DNA of 64,000 nucleotides, taken from assembly GCA_916610825.1 (NCBI GenBank), contig OU744448.1:17235936-17299935 (forward strand), read 5' to 3'. This DNA is from Haliclystus octoradiatus. Its lineage: Eukaryota > Cnidaria > Staurozoa > Stauromedusae > Haliclystidae. Below the pieces are notes generated by a model. It searched no databases and was not told the DNA's origin. It saw only the letters and a list, made by a program, of their open reading frames with translations. Positions within the stretch are counted from its first letter, which is position 1, and each line of letters starts with the position of its first letter. Below are positions 33,080 to 46,410 of the stretch, piece by piece. The position numbers and the translations under genes were made by a program.

Positions 33080-36000
33080 ATGCCGAATAGCGATACGGAT
33101 CCGTCTTCCGCTATATTGATAAACAGCTATGAAATCCCTCGAATAAAAACAAAACTGCTACAAACCTTCTTTGGAGGCATAGTCATAGGCCCTAGAAGAA
33201 ATGTTCCGCTGTTTTTAATACTGCAACAGCTGTGTATATTTACTTATCCTTTGATAGTTTGTGTAATTTTCACTGCCCTTTACGAGCTCAATTTCATCTC
33301 TCAGATGGTGGGCAGTGTGAGTTGCGGATGTACCACGTTGGCTGTTTCCATGACAATATCAATTTCTTTAATTGCTGTTTCGTTTGTTAGAAGATATGAT
33401 TTAGCTGAAAGGACGTCTAGAGACCTAGCTGGAGAGGAAGATGGTCCAAATTTCAAATCCTGCTTTGGCATTGAGGCTTTGGAGTTTTTGTTTAATATGT
33501 TGAAGCCAATCTATTTATGGTTTTTGCACCCTCTATTTGGTGCTTTGGCTGTATCATTATCATATCCCTTCTTACTGCCTACAAATTTACTAAGCATTTT
33601 TAATAGCTACTGGATATCTATTCCTATTCATGTACTTGGGTTACTATCTGTCTGCATTGCTCATTACTCAACGGTCGCAAAAGCCCCACCCGAGCCTGCT
33701 CAATTTGGTTCCACTAACATTTTCTACATAGAACACATAACAAGGAGTGTTTACATCATTATGTTAACGTCCTTAGGCCTGTTAGCAAGGTATGAATTAA
33801 ATTTATGTAAAATAATAACTACCATGCATGTCTTGATAACTGTTGTGATGCCGACTGTGTAAACAATTCAATTGCCAAGAAGTTGGATGTGGAGCAATGT
33901 TCCAAACTCCATCAAAATTTCTTAAAAATTCTCTTTTTTGCCCTTCATAAATCCATAACCTCAGGTCGATATTACAATTGTAAATGTGTGGAAATATATG
34001 AGCTATGAAAACTCACATCCCTGGTAGAGATAGAGATATTCAGTGCATTTAACTTTGATAGTTATATCTACTTAGAGTACAGCAAAAATCATACAAAGAA
34101 AGCTACATACTCTATTTCACATCAAGTACAGTGAAACCTGTTATAGCAATCACCTGTCTATAGTGACTACAGTACTTCAATAAAATTTATAAGTTAATCT
34201 TTATTCCATTGAATCAGTCATGTATATAGAGACCACCTGTCTATAATGAAAACAAATATTAAGGTCTTTAGCTCATGCAAACAAATTGAATTCATGAACT
34301 GTTCATGAAACGTTAAATGGCCTGTTTTTCATGTAATTATTCTTGATTTATTCCTGAAAATTGAGCCATTGAACTGTTCATGAACTGTTTTCACAGGGGA
34401 GGTGACTCGTACAAATAGGCTCCATTGTTTGCCCTATCAAAGGTGTCTTATGAGGAATGACTTTATTTTTGTTCAGACTTTTATGTTACCCTGTCAGTTA
34501 CCTACAGGAATTTGAACCACATAACATCAGATCTGGAGACCGAATGCTTTGTCATCTGGAGCTAATCCCCTAATGATCTGATACATGGCTGCAGAATTGA
34601 CTTGATTTATTTATGGATACAAGTCTGATAATTTATGTAGGCCTAGTTCTGAATAATATAATTTTGTTTTGTCTCATTCAACAGGTTCTATCCAGCGCAT
34701 GAACATCTACAAATGGCTGACATGATTAGCCATTTATTGTTTCCCTTTCTTCCTATTTATTGGCTATTTGGTTTAATACCTCCATTAAATGCATTATTGT
34801 TCTGGCTGATTGATTTTGTGCTAATCCATGTGTGTGGTGTATCCCCTGCTGTTGGAATTCACAGGTAAATGGAATTGAGAATTAATTTCTCATAATATGT
34901 AAAGGGATACAATGCATGCAGCCATGCATGCGTATAGAAAATCTTCAATTAAAGTTGCTGGATGGATATTGCTCCGCTGATAATTCTTGAACTTCTCAAT
35001 TGCTATTCTTCCTTTTCTGCACATGACACAAAAATATTTTAACATCAACTGGGCTAGCTGAAATGAATTCATAGCTGACATTCGCTCTATAGGTAGTAAG
35101 CCTTATTGTCATTCCTACTATCGTTTGGAAATGTGACTTATTGAAAATAGGGTATATTCAACATTAAATATCACCGCTTATACGTATCCAAATTGGAAAA
35201 TCATTTTCACCATTGTTCATCATTTAGCTTCAGCTACCCAAATCTATGTACATTTTTTTGCATCATGTGCCACATGTGCACTTTGAGATATTTTGTCTAG
35301 AAAAGGAAGATTAGCAGTTAATAACAAGCACAATTAAATATTATCAGCGCATCAGTATCTAGCACTTTTAAGAATCAGCAACTTTAATTGAAGTTGATTT
35401 CTATATATGCATGCATGTATCCCTTTATATTTAAATTCATTACAATAATTTCAATTTTTGACATTCTTTTTTCTTGTTTTTTTGTAGGAATTTTGTTGCA
35501 ATGGTGGTTTGTGTACTTCACACATTGATTGTATGTCTTGTAGATGACATGGCATTAGGGGTCGTAATCGCATCATGTCTTTCATGCATTTTAAGTTTAG
35601 ATGTAGTATCATTTATCATTGAACTATGTCAATATGCAATGGAAAAATCTGTATCAATGGATAGATCATCATATGATATCAGTTATGATGACGGCCATAA
35701 GAAAACGCATTGCCGTTCATCCACTCGTAAGGCAATCATTTTAAAGATAATACTTGTTGTTATTTGTTTGATTGCATCTGGGTTCGCTTATCCATCAATT
35801 TTGATAATGAATGCTGGTAATGGTGTTTACATAGCTGCTAGCCTTGGTCTTCTTCTCTATTTATCAACCAGTTTGCAATCCAGGTATCTTGTTTTTGGTG
35901 TGTTGAAGAATCCATTGTTTACAAGCATGAAAAAAACTCAAAGCTTCATCAAATTGTTCACCTGTGCTAACATCCTTCCTGCAGTTTTTTTTTCATTATC

Positions 36001-39000
36001 AAGAGTTGGTAAGTGAGCGACTGTGTCTTATCTCTTTTATTTGACGTTTCTAAAGACTTCAAAGTGATACTGGGGTTTAAGATATACAATACACACCTAT
36101 GGCCTACCCTACAGTAAATATTATAAAAATGCCATTGATTTGATCAATCTGATTGGTTAAAAGTTATGATGTCAAATCACCTTATCAAGGCAAAAGCAAG
36201 AGCAGGTTCGAAAAATCAATCGATCTTGCAATTCAAGCTTGATATCACAATTGAAAATTTCTAATTTGATTGAGAATTTCAAAAGCAATAAGTTATAAAT
36301 AAATAAAAGAAAGTCACTTAGAAGATTATAAAAGTGTGCTAATTATTATACAGAGCAATTGGTGCACATTTTCCCATAAGCTATTAAGCAATTGGCGCAC
36401 AATTCCACCTTTGAGTTTTCTCATGAAGTAACTCGAGTGCATCAAATATCAATTTACCTCATAGCTAACTGTGTGCCAATTGCTTTGTATTATAACTAGC
36501 TCAACTTTAAAAGCATCTACATGACTTTCTTGCTCATTAAATGTTTTTGAAAGCTGATCAAATTGGAAATTCTGATTCGTGATATCAACTTCGAATTGTA
36601 AGCTTGATTGCGTTTTCGAACCTAGTTTTCCTATGGTGATTTGGCATCAAACTCTAAACCAATCAGATTGATTGAATCATTTTCGTTATAACACAAAGCT
36701 TTTATGGCGCTCTTACTTGAGTCACTTCAGGAGAAAGCTTGAAGGCAAAAATCCCTAGTCGTGGTGATTAGTGATTTTCTAATGCCTTCTTGTTTTCTCC
36801 TTATGTGCCTTCTTAACTCACCATGAAGCTATAGGTCACAAGGCAACTTTGCGCCAATTGTTTACTGTACCTATTTCTGTAAAAATCCGTTCATAGGACT
36901 GTAGTAGCATAGACGATGTGATGTAGTATAGGAGTATTCTATCCCTCTTACACTAACATATTTGCTTTACAACTTAGAGTGTTACAAGTCACCGTGAGAC
37001 ACGACTGGCAAAGAAACTTAAGAAATTCCCCTAAATGTTACTGTAATATTCTACAAAGGATGCTATGCACAGCAACAGTGGCGGAGAATACAACTTTCAT
37101 CCCTCAGCAATTAATACAGGACCTTTGAGTGACATATAATGCTGATATGAATCAAGGGGAGCAGTGGAGTGTTTTGTATGAGTTCATAAACGAGAACCAG
37201 ATCATTTAAAGTTCCTAAACTGAGTTTCACTGGTGTGCAGCTGGTGATCCCCTACAAATTTATTGTAGGTTGATTTATGTAGATCTTATACGGGTGTTCT
37301 CCAGCTACCTGGTCTGCTTCTAGGCTTACTTTAATGTCCAATTTCATTCTCAATCCCAAGCTAGAGAAGATTTTCTTTTTCCGTACTTGCTCCTCTAGCG
37401 GCCTCAACAACATTTTGTTTGTTCAACAAGTTACGGTTTGCTGCTCTCGCTCACATGCTCTGGCTATTGTTCCAAGTGTTCTCAAACATGGCAACAAGCC
37501 TTCAAATATTAATCCTGAAGTTTATCAATTTTCAAATATTTGAAAATGATAAGAAATCTCAGCGAGCAAGTCAGTCATCCTTAGGATAACGATGAAAACG
37601 ATGATCAAGAACATATCATTCCAACAATGTATGAAAATAGCTCCATTCTAGCAACAGACAAATGAAGATTGTACAGTTTCTCAAATTCCTTCACTTGCTT
37701 TATCACTAAATATTGCCCCAATAACCATTAATTAATGTCTCCTGAGTATGTATAACAAAATGTGATCGTCTGTTTAATATTTATAGGTTAGATTTTAGTT
37801 ACATACATTATTTCAAAAGCTACGTAATTTGATTTAAAAAGTTTACATTTGAATACCGGTAGGTTAAATTTCAGTTACATACATTATTTCGAAAGTTACA
37901 CCAACGATATGCCTCAAATTTGTAGTTACTTTAATTTTAAAAAGTTTAATTGCTATTATAGTTCTAAATTTAGCGTTAGTCTTGTTCCTTGAATCTGAAT
38001 AAACATTCGTCCCTGCGTCAAATAGATTGGGGCCTATATACTTCTGAATATCATTTCAGATATGATCTTATCCTCATTTCTAAAACTGTACAACCCGAAT
38101 ATACCCAGCGCAGCGGGTCCTTATTGCTAGTGTTTGCTAAATCAGAGTCAACAACCCTGAATCAACAGTCATGAATCAACCCTGTAAAAATTAGTTGAGT
38201 TCATGAACTGTTCATGAACTTTACAAACTTTCATGAACTGTTCATGAACTTTACTCACTTCCATGAACTTTTCATGAACTGTTCATGAACACCTTATCAA
38301 TAGTTCATAAAACAGGTCATGAAGGTGAAATGACACACTTTTGAAGGGCTTTTCTCGTGGACTCTTCATGAACAATTCATGAAAATGAGGCCATTTGACG
38401 CCTATACTATACAATGACAATCATTTTCACCTTTTCAGTTGTCCCTATACTGATGGTTTGGACTGGAGCATCGTATCTCAGTGCAGATCGCAGACAGTGG
38501 TCATCATATTTTGTCAGAATAGCGATTGTTCGTTTCTTTAAATCGGTAAGTGTAATTCATCAATCATTGGTGCTATCATTCCTGCAATTCAAAATATGAA
38601 AACAAGTTTAATGATTTACAGAACTCGACAGATTAAAACTTAATTACAATCATGAAATATAATTGAGCGAAATGATGATTGCTGACGCAGTTGACACAAA
38701 TGCAACTTAATTCCTAAAATAATATTTTTCAATCAAGTCGGTGTGATCGGATTGATTGATTTTGATTGATCATTGACCTATCTATAAGATTCTACAGTGT
38801 TACAAGTGATTTCACTTCCTCTAATTTTTCCTTAAGTATTGTACAATAGCCCCATCCTCTTTGAAGAGAACTTTTAGAGTCAGCCTAGATGTGCATATCT
38901 ATTATGATTACTTGAAGAATGAACAGAAGCGTTATGCTTTAATTTGTGATCGATTTAGCAGAATCTGTTATTGCTTTATGCTATCTCTTTCTTTCATAAA

Positions 39001-41561
39001 AACAGGCGTGGCATTATCCAATGGGCTGTGTCATTGACTTGATTATATTACGTGTCACCTTCTCAGTGAATATCTTCAATTCTTCGTTGGGAAATTATTC
39101 TGTTATAATCCAGCTTATGATTATTGCAATATTGCGAAAAAAATTCATTGAGTTTATGAACAAAATTTGGATGGTTTTATTATTGTCATACCATGCTGTG
39201 AGAGATCCAAAACAACGACATCGTCTTGCAGCTCCGATTGCTGGTGTTTCCTTTTGCTTAAGTCCTTTGGTTTTACTCCTTACTTTGATTGCAGCAATAT
39301 TATCTGCACCACTACTACCTATATTTACTTTGCCTCTATTCCTCATTGGATTTCCACGGCCACAAAGTTTTTGGCCATCAGCAGTGGAACGGCAGCACAG
39401 CACTAATAACAACGACTGGGTATACTATAAGCATGCTGAGGATTCTTTAATTACAATGATGCATGGATGTTTCTACAGAGGAAAATTAGGCTTGGTGTGT
39501 CCAGGTGATATGTTTTTGGTACGGTTCCAAGATCGTTTTATTTGGGTAATTGTGGCTGAGGTTGGTTTTACATACACCAATATAATTACTAAAGGTCTTG
39601 AATTACAAGAAACATCATGCCATGCTACAGAGGCAGCAGATGTTGATGACATGTTCGAAGAATGCCTCTATAATGACAATGCCCGTTGCTTGAATACAAA
39701 GTATATAGATCATGCGCTAACACCTAAAGACGTTGGCTGTATTTACACATATTCTGATGCAAAGAATGTTCTAACTGGTATTATTGACCAAAAAGGCTTG
39801 AGTAAAAGAGTAGGAAAGATGTTCTTAAAAACACTGCTATGGCTAACGTTGAGACATTGCGTTCTGAAATCAAATGTGAATAGTACAAAGAAGGTCGATT
39901 CAATGTATTCTCTAAATAGTGTTGCGAGTAGAAACATTGCTGCATTGTTTGACCCTCGTTGTACTGATAACAAACCTGTTCCTTCTGGTCCATCTAAGAA
40001 AGATTCAACTGCAGTATCATATCAAACAAAGTCATCAGAGAAGTCGGTTACAAGTACAGCAGATTTGATCGACAATGAGACTAATGTCGATGTTAGTGAT
40101 GGCCCTATAACTAGTAATTATGGGCTACCCGCTACAGACCAACACAGTACAAAATGTGTGGGAATGAAAAATTCAATTAAACACAATGCTCAAGAGATGG
40201 AATTAAAAAGTTTCCAAATTAATATTGGCACAGATAGACCAGACGGAGACGATGAGTTTGATGATTTTGGCTTTGACGATGAGAATGATAATGTTGCTGA
40301 TAAAACGCCACCGTTGAGAAAGGAATCATCTGTGAACAATCCTCGTAATACAAAACTTAAACCTGGATTTGATGGCAGGAAAATTTCCAGAGGCAGCTGC
40401 AACACAGACAGTGTATCATCTCTATCAAAATATATTGATTTGCCTGTAATTTGGAAAAGAAGCTTTTCAGGTTCATTAAGTGGATTGATGCCAATGACTG
40501 TGAAATTTCCTGTATCGTGGTACAAGTTTATTTTAGAGTCATTTGAATTACATAGATTTGATAATAGTTTAAATCAAAATGCATTATTAGATCAGAGTGT
40601 CATGTCACCGTTTTGTCAGTTTATTATGTGGTGCTATTTTATTGTGGAAGTGGCACCATACTCATTAAATAATGAAGAACAAGATATTAATGAAATACAA
40701 CACATGTTAAGGTGTTATCAATGTGACTTTCCCTGGTCCGTTCATTTGCATCATTTGACAAAAGATAAAGCGTTGAATCAGTTAGTACAATTGGCTTACA
40801 GGTAAGATTTATTTTGTCACTCTTTGCTCTGTCGTGTGTTGTCTAGCTTCTTGTGGCTGAGGTTGGTTGCTGTAATGATATAAACATGGTAACACTGTCT
40901 CTAATCAAGGCAATAAATTCCCAATGCAGTGTTGTTTCCCTGTCTGCAATGATTGCCTCTCTGGTGCCCTATAGACATTGTCACCTACCTATATAATGTT
41001 ACATTGTTTAAATACATGGTTGCTGTTTAATCTGCAGATACGCATTTAAGATAGTATTAGACGAATGTGTTCTTGGTGATAAAGCAGATTTCAATGAACT
41101 AAATGAAGCTCTGGTTGATCTTGATACTAATTGGTATATCGGCAGTGATGATTCTAAAGATTGGATCGATTCTGTCAATAGCAGTACACCTCATTTGTTC
41201 ACTATTGGACACGATCCTATTAAGGTCAGGCACTATATATGGGTACAGTAGTTATCTCATCTCATATGTATACTCAATTACTCATTTAACATTTGTGTTC
41301 TTTTTTCAGGGGACTGTATCAAGTCGAACACTTTCATTACAACATATTCCTGTTGCAATTGGTGCTTTACAAACAGAAATGGTAAAGTCAATATGGGCGT
41401 CGTCTGCCTTTGAACTGTTATACCTAGTTAATGACGATGAGGAGCGGTATAGTATCCAATCGCATCCTGCTATACTACGCAACTTAACTGTACAAGCATC
41501 GGACCCACCAATTGGATATCCGATTCAATCATCTGGTTTAATTAATAAATTTACATGGTAA
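33080..41561 (+). CDS. PCNX4: Pecanex-like protein 4, seven coding exons
   Basis: Exons are 33080-33789, 34685-34864, 35488-36008, 38439-38545, 39006-40801, 41038-41224 and 41310-41561; phases join cleanly into 1250 residues (human is ~1170). The first ATG with good context is at 33080 ([10 protein letters not shown]). The N-terminal half has about ten hydrophobic segments, including the conserved [18 protein letters not shown] and [18 protein letters not shown]. The hydrophilic C-terminal half holds the pecanex signatures GRFQDR-like [55 protein letters not shown] and [14 protein letters not shown]. Pecanex proteins are multipass membrane proteins of the ER/secretory system with poorly known biochemistry. 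A serine/asparagine-rich acidic loop at about 40000-40350 is poorly conserved. An AATAAA overlaps the stop codon. Confidence 0.95.
34265..34400. repeat. GTTCATGAAC-family element
   Basis: GAATTCATGAACTGTTCATG at the left, GAACTGTTCATGAACTGTTT then TCACAGGGG at the right; in PCNX4 intron 1. Confidence 0.65.
36129..36690. mobile_element. MITE with ~130-bp terminal inverted repeats, itself carrying an insertion
   Basis: The left arm contains ATCAATCTGATTGGTT, TCAAATCACCTTA, GGTTCGAAAA and AAGCTTGATATCAC; the right arm contains each in reverse complement, ending AACCAATCAGATTGATTGA. A CAATTGG-family palindrome occupies about 36354-36490 in the centre. Confidence 0.7.
36354..36490. mobile_element. 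CAATTGGTGCAC-family MITE nested in the 36129-36690 MITE
   Basis: Left GCAATTGGTGCACATTTTCC, an inner GCAATTGGCGCACAATTCC, and right CTGTGTGCCAATTGC. Confidence 0.55.
36685..36862. mobile_element. CAATTGGTGCAC-family MITE copy
   Basis: AAAGCTTTTATGGCGCTCTT..GAGTCACTTCAGGAGAAA matches the 18546 copy; the right end is GGCAACTTTGCGCCAATTG. Confidence 0.6.
38180..38400. repeat. GTTCATGAAC-family element, richest copy
   Basis: Contains TGAGTTCATGAACTGTTCAT and at least seven TTCATGAA palindromes in ~160 bp; the left end CCCTGTAAAAATTAG resembles the family tip. Confidence 0.65.
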
Positions 41562-41565
41562 TAAA
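41560..41565 (+). promoter_or_regulatory. Poly(A) signal overlapping the PCNX4 stop codon
   Basis: AATAAA starts on the second base of the TAA stop (41559-41561). Another AATAAA lies within the last coding codons at about 41544. Whether either is used cannot be told from sequence. Confidence 0.35.
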
Positions 41566-43938
41566 ATTATGCAATGATAGAAAATGATATTTAAAATATT
41601 CCAAATTTGTCCTTACTTAGTAACACAATCCAGGTGGTTTCAATTACGCCCTCGTCGCTCTTTGACCTGACCGCATATACGGTACCATTTAGTACTACGA
41701 AGAGCCAACCTGATCTGGATTCTGTGATGTATGAATAATTAGTATACAAGAAAAAATTCAAAATTACACCGCTCATTGATCCAAATCCTTTTTAAAGAAG
41801 TAACGGAAATATTTCATAGTTTTCTATAAATGCTTATGGAAATAGTGAATCTGTTGTACGGATTTGTGCAATAAGCAAGTGCAGAGCTATAATAGTGAGG
41901 TAATTTCTAAACCAAAACATTTGCCAATTGAAAATGAAAATATTTTAATGAAAATGCTATTTAATAGTTGTGATTTTGCATTTTTACATGTAACTCCGTC
42001 GTTCTCTATCTAGCTACGTCCATACATGGGCTAGATTTGAGGGCTCCTTTACTGGTAGAGTGGTAGGGTCCGTCCAACCATAAGTGTCAATAATATTTCA
42101 AAACGATAATGATACAGCAATATCACATTGTATTCCATCATTGAATGATTGAATCCTTCAAATATTTCATATTCCATCTATTCGGCTTAAATGCCTTTCA
42201 TAGCAGAAATAGGGACATGTCACTTTTTCATTTTCAAGTACTATATCGGATTATATTGGTACAATACAAATTCCATGATAATGAATATTATATCACTGCA
42301 TTTTTAAATTTGTAAAAGAAGTTCGCAATTATTATGATAGAAAGTGAGATGAAAAGCAAGCAATACACCAAAACTGGCCAGACATTTGAAGATACATACA
42401 CATATTTTTAAACCCGTTTTTAAGCCTTGAAAAGTGTTAATGAAATTTAAACTGCAGCCCTTTGCTTGGTTCCTTATAAAATTAGTGTACAGAATCTACA
42501 GATGTTTAATTTGCTGGGGCTTTATGTGTGGATATTTTCTTCTTTAAGGAATTTTATGTTTACAGGATTTTCCTAAAAGCGGCACACCCCTTCTCGTCAG
42601 CGTATTTTAGGAACTAGGAAATTACCCCCTCGCCTAGGCGTGTTGGGCTTGTTTTTTGTTTAAAGTGTCTGTTGACCTTCAGCACCAATAGGCTCTATCC
42701 TTGTTTCCATGACACTGAGTGTGGTTGGTTTGTGGACAATTTTTGGAGGCCTCAAAATACCGATCAATTTTGAACATCAATCAAAGGGGCCATCAGTAAA
42801 CTGTCATTTAGATTTATGATGGTCAATGTCAGCGTCTCTCAAAAGGAATTACTGCAATACAAATTGTGGAAATTCACCCGGGGAAGTTCAACATTTCTCC
42901 AGAACATTTTCTGCTGGCACTTTCCACTTTCCGCAAAATGCTTGTGTTATCTTCATTCAGTCGAGAGATACCTTGCGTTTTTGTGGTTTAAGCCCTCCAT
43001 TCAGGAACTTCAACTTGTCTTGAAATAGATTATAGATGGTTTCAGATAACTGCTCTCTAGCCAAGTTCCATCAGCTACCTTGGCACACTGTTGATATTGT
43101 CAGTAGAATTATTCTTGATCAATTGCTTAATTTCTCTACTGTATGTGATTGGACGTTTTCGTCTATAACGTGATAATTAACATACGGCAATATATGATAA
43201 CCTCATCAATCTTGATTAATCTTGATAATTACAGTGTATAAAGCGGGAATACTTGTTGTTCGAAACGGAAATTTGCCAAAAAATAATCACGGGAAAGGGG
43301 GATTTCTGTGTTACTTATTTTCGCGTTACTCTCGTTCAGAAAGATAGACCACATTCGGCACTCAGAACAAAAATCTATCCCCTTCAGTACATAATATCAA
43401 ATGGTATAATCTTGTTTTGCTATTACATGACTTCTGCTATTCCATCATTTAAGATTGGTACTGTGAAATAATCCTTTTACAGAAGCTTGACAGCAGTAAG
43501 TCATGAAAATATTTGAAATGCATTTTAGACATTGGAGCTATGCCAACTATACTACTGTATAGTCTAGTAAAATGGCCGTAGTAAGCATAATACGGCTAAT
43601 CTCCCAAGACTCCCATTGACACATACTTTATTATAAATTACCAGCATCGGCGGCCGCAGTGCAAACGGGAATACATGTTTTAGCATGCATGAATTTCTCC
43701 AATGGCCCGAGAATTATATCCCTCATCAGTATACCTATACCATACGAACACAATAAAATCGCTCTGAGAAGTAAAATAATAATGAGTATATTTGTTACAA
43801 AAAGAAGATCGCTGATATAGAATTCTTTTACTATAAATAGTCATATCATATCAACGTCATAATATGAATGAATGCATTTGATGTAATTTGTACAGTATCA
43901 TCAGTATGTACAATGAAAAACATGTAATAATTAAACGA
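41562..43938. other. Intergenic, PCNX4 to small minus-strand frame
   Basis: No gene, RNA or clear repeat recognised. Short frames at 42816-43028 and 43253-43471 show no recognisable similarity. Confidence 0.55.
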
Positions 43939-44343
43939 TTAACGACATCCATTTCTAAATGCTTGCTCCCATATATTTTGATGTGAATTCTTAGCAGATG
44001 TAGCCATGTAAGATGACGGAGTACCGTTGTTTGCAATTGGAGGGCTGCTGTAACTGTTTGTAGAATGCGCCCTTCCTCGTCTATTCTTTGATTCGATTGC
44101 AATTGGCTGTGACAGTGATGTCATGACTGATCTGCTTCTTGGGCGATTTGTAGCTTTCACGCATGAAGATGCGTCTCTATGTTCTGCCGCTTGATGATCT
44201 TGAACTCCATTTGATCCACTAGAATCTTTACGATCGCGATTGACTGTCTTGCGTTCACGACTTTGTTTTGATTTTGATGGCAAGAAACTCCACGTGTTGA
44301 AGAGAGTTCCAATCATCGTTAAAACATAAACCACATTCATCAT
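43939..44343 (-). CDS. Hypothetical 134-residue protein with N-terminal hydrophobic segment
   Basis: ATG at 44343 (MMNVVYVLTMIGTLFNTWSF) gives a short hydrophobic N-terminus of about 17 residues, either a signal peptide or a membrane anchor. It is followed by a strongly basic, Ser/Asn/Arg-rich tail (SKSKQSRERKTVNRDRKDSS near 23-42, NRPRSRS near 87). I recognise no family. The tail is low in hydrophobics and probably disordered. The frame is uninterrupted in one exon, and a 5' non-coding exon is possible. It could be a real small membrane protein or a chance frame. The hydrophobic start and the length of the frame in AT-rich DNA are the only support. Confidence 0.35.
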   Translation of the reverse strand: MMNVVYVLTMIGTLFNTWSFLPSKSKQSRERKTVNRDRKDSSGSNGVQDHQAAEHRDASSCVKATNRPRSRSVMTSLSQPIAIESKNRRGRAHSTNSYSSPPIANNGTPSSYMATSAKNSHQNIWEQAFRNGCR

Positions 44344-45397
44344 TGATCATGCACCCACCCTTCTGTACTGTATTCAGAAATGTGATGACTTCAGGTGTGG
44401 GGGCTTGGATGCCTAATTGGATATCTCTTTAAACTCGATTCTTCGACACTAGGGCTGAACTGAATTGAAACTCCAAGAGACGGCGGGTTTTTCATGGATA
44501 CTCACTCTCGATAGATGGTATTCCCCCTTGATCACATGATTTCATTGAAATATGATACGGATGATATCTTGATATTTAACTTCATTACATATAGTTCATG
44601 AAACATAACAATTTTTCTGCACGCAGGCTAACTTCCGCTGACCGCCTGATCGCTGGCTATGTATTGGCCTAAGGTATATAGAAGAACAGATGGACCTACA
44701 CAGTCTCATGCAGATGAACCATGAGATGAACATAAGAATATATTCAGAGAGAAAAGAAATTTATTTAATATGCCATAAAAGTGAAATACTGGTTGCTAAA
44801 TTGTGTTCTTCTAAATCTGGTAAGTGAATTTCTTGCAATTCATATAGTTAATGTAGCTAGTCTAACTGCTAGACTAGGCCTACCTCATTTATAAGCTTAG
44901 CTTTGCTTTTAGGCAGCCAATGATCCTGGTGCTGATAGAAGATCTATTTAACTTGTTCAATAGGCCTAGTCATGTAGCAAATCGTCTCGAACTCGATGGT
45001 TCAACCGACTATGGTCCAGCTATTAAAATAGTGTTCTATTTCATTTTAATGCTGTTATGTAGGCCCTAACATGCCTATGAATCCTACTGAATGCATAGCC
45101 GAGCTGAAATAACGAAGTTACTTGATGGGTGACGGACAAGGTTTTAGGCATAGCCGCATTGGCATATAGGCCTATAGCTGATTGAAAGTACATGAAGCTT
45201 AGATATTGAGTATTAGGTATGAGTCCACGGATAAGTTACCAAATTGCAAAATGCAAAATACTCTTATTTCATGATTATATTATCTTGAGGCAAGAGTGTC
45301 TGTCCTAATCGATGTCTGCAACTTGCATTCTTGGGTGTGTGTGTGTGTTTGTGTGCGGGTGCACTCAATTTCAGGAAATACATAATAATGCATCACC
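44344..45397. other. Intergenic, no gene seen
   Basis: Contains three TAGGCCTA palindromes (about 44874, 44961 and 45166) and a GT microsatellite at about 45333-45356. Nothing else recognised. Confidence 0.5.
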
Positions 45398-46410
45398 TCT
45401 TCGACCAGGGGCGGATGCAGGAAAAATCCTCATGCCCCCCGGAAAATTTTTGAAAATTTAAAGCTCTTAGAACGCCTATAAACGCAGTTTCTTGGTCTCA
45501 AAATAAATTTTCAAATGACAATAGATTCTGACTTGATACCCAACAATAAGCAATTGAATTGAATCAAAATATATAATACTAATAATAATATAATGTTATA
45601 TTATGACTATATAGGCATTTATCTAAGTGCTTCACAATAATTAAAATGTAATATTTACAGCAGTGAAATAATTATAATAATATAACAGATCATATTAACA
45701 TAGGTGTGAAACCTTGAAAAAATATATTAACGATTAAGTTGCTAATTACCATAAACTATACAAAAATATTTGTGTTAGTTTGATTTCAAATTCATTCAAT
45801 GTGCAGGTCTCTCAATATTCCAGTTCAGTTGATCCATCAGATGGGGGCAGGAACAGGAAAATATTTACCTCCATAGACCACAGGACTTAAGGTTGCTTGT
45901 CACTATGGTTAATAGATCATTGTCAGAAAATAATATCATAGACAGCCTTGGTTATACAGTATGAAAAGCATATTAGGTATATTCCATGCATGTAATTTAC
46001 TCAATCATAAAAGTTTACATAATATAATCTGATATTATAGATTTATCCTTATTTATGTATAAAATCATTGTTTTAGATTGTTGTAATTAGAAACTGAGTA
46101 GGTTTTGATGAATTCTTTTACAGAGTATTAGTGTCTGAAAATAGCTACTGAGCCACCATGTAACACAAAAAATATGATGACAAGATCGGTTTCCTCAGAA
46201 TTTTAACTAGAGAATTGTCACCTGTAAAGAACCAAAGATGCTGAACTGTGAAGGCAGTTGCCGTTTGCTTCGGATCTGTTAGACAAACCAACGAGAAATT
46301 AATGAAACTATTGTAGGACTGAATAAATCACAAGCACAGTATTATACCCTGAATTAATAATTAGATCAGAAGTTCTAAATTCCAATTTACACAACAATAT
46401 CTATAAAATT

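Larger units (their letters stand above)
36009..38438. other. PCNX4 intron 3
   Basis: No exon seen. It contains a long-TIR MITE (36129-36690) with a second MITE nested in its middle, a third palindromic MITE (36685-36862) directly next to it, and a GTTCATGAAC element (38180-38400) that ends about 35 bp before the exon 4 acceptor. Confidence 0.7.

Noticed and set aside
39095..40525. Minus-strand frames over PCNX4 exon 5
   Set aside because: Shadows of the well-supported plus-strand exon.
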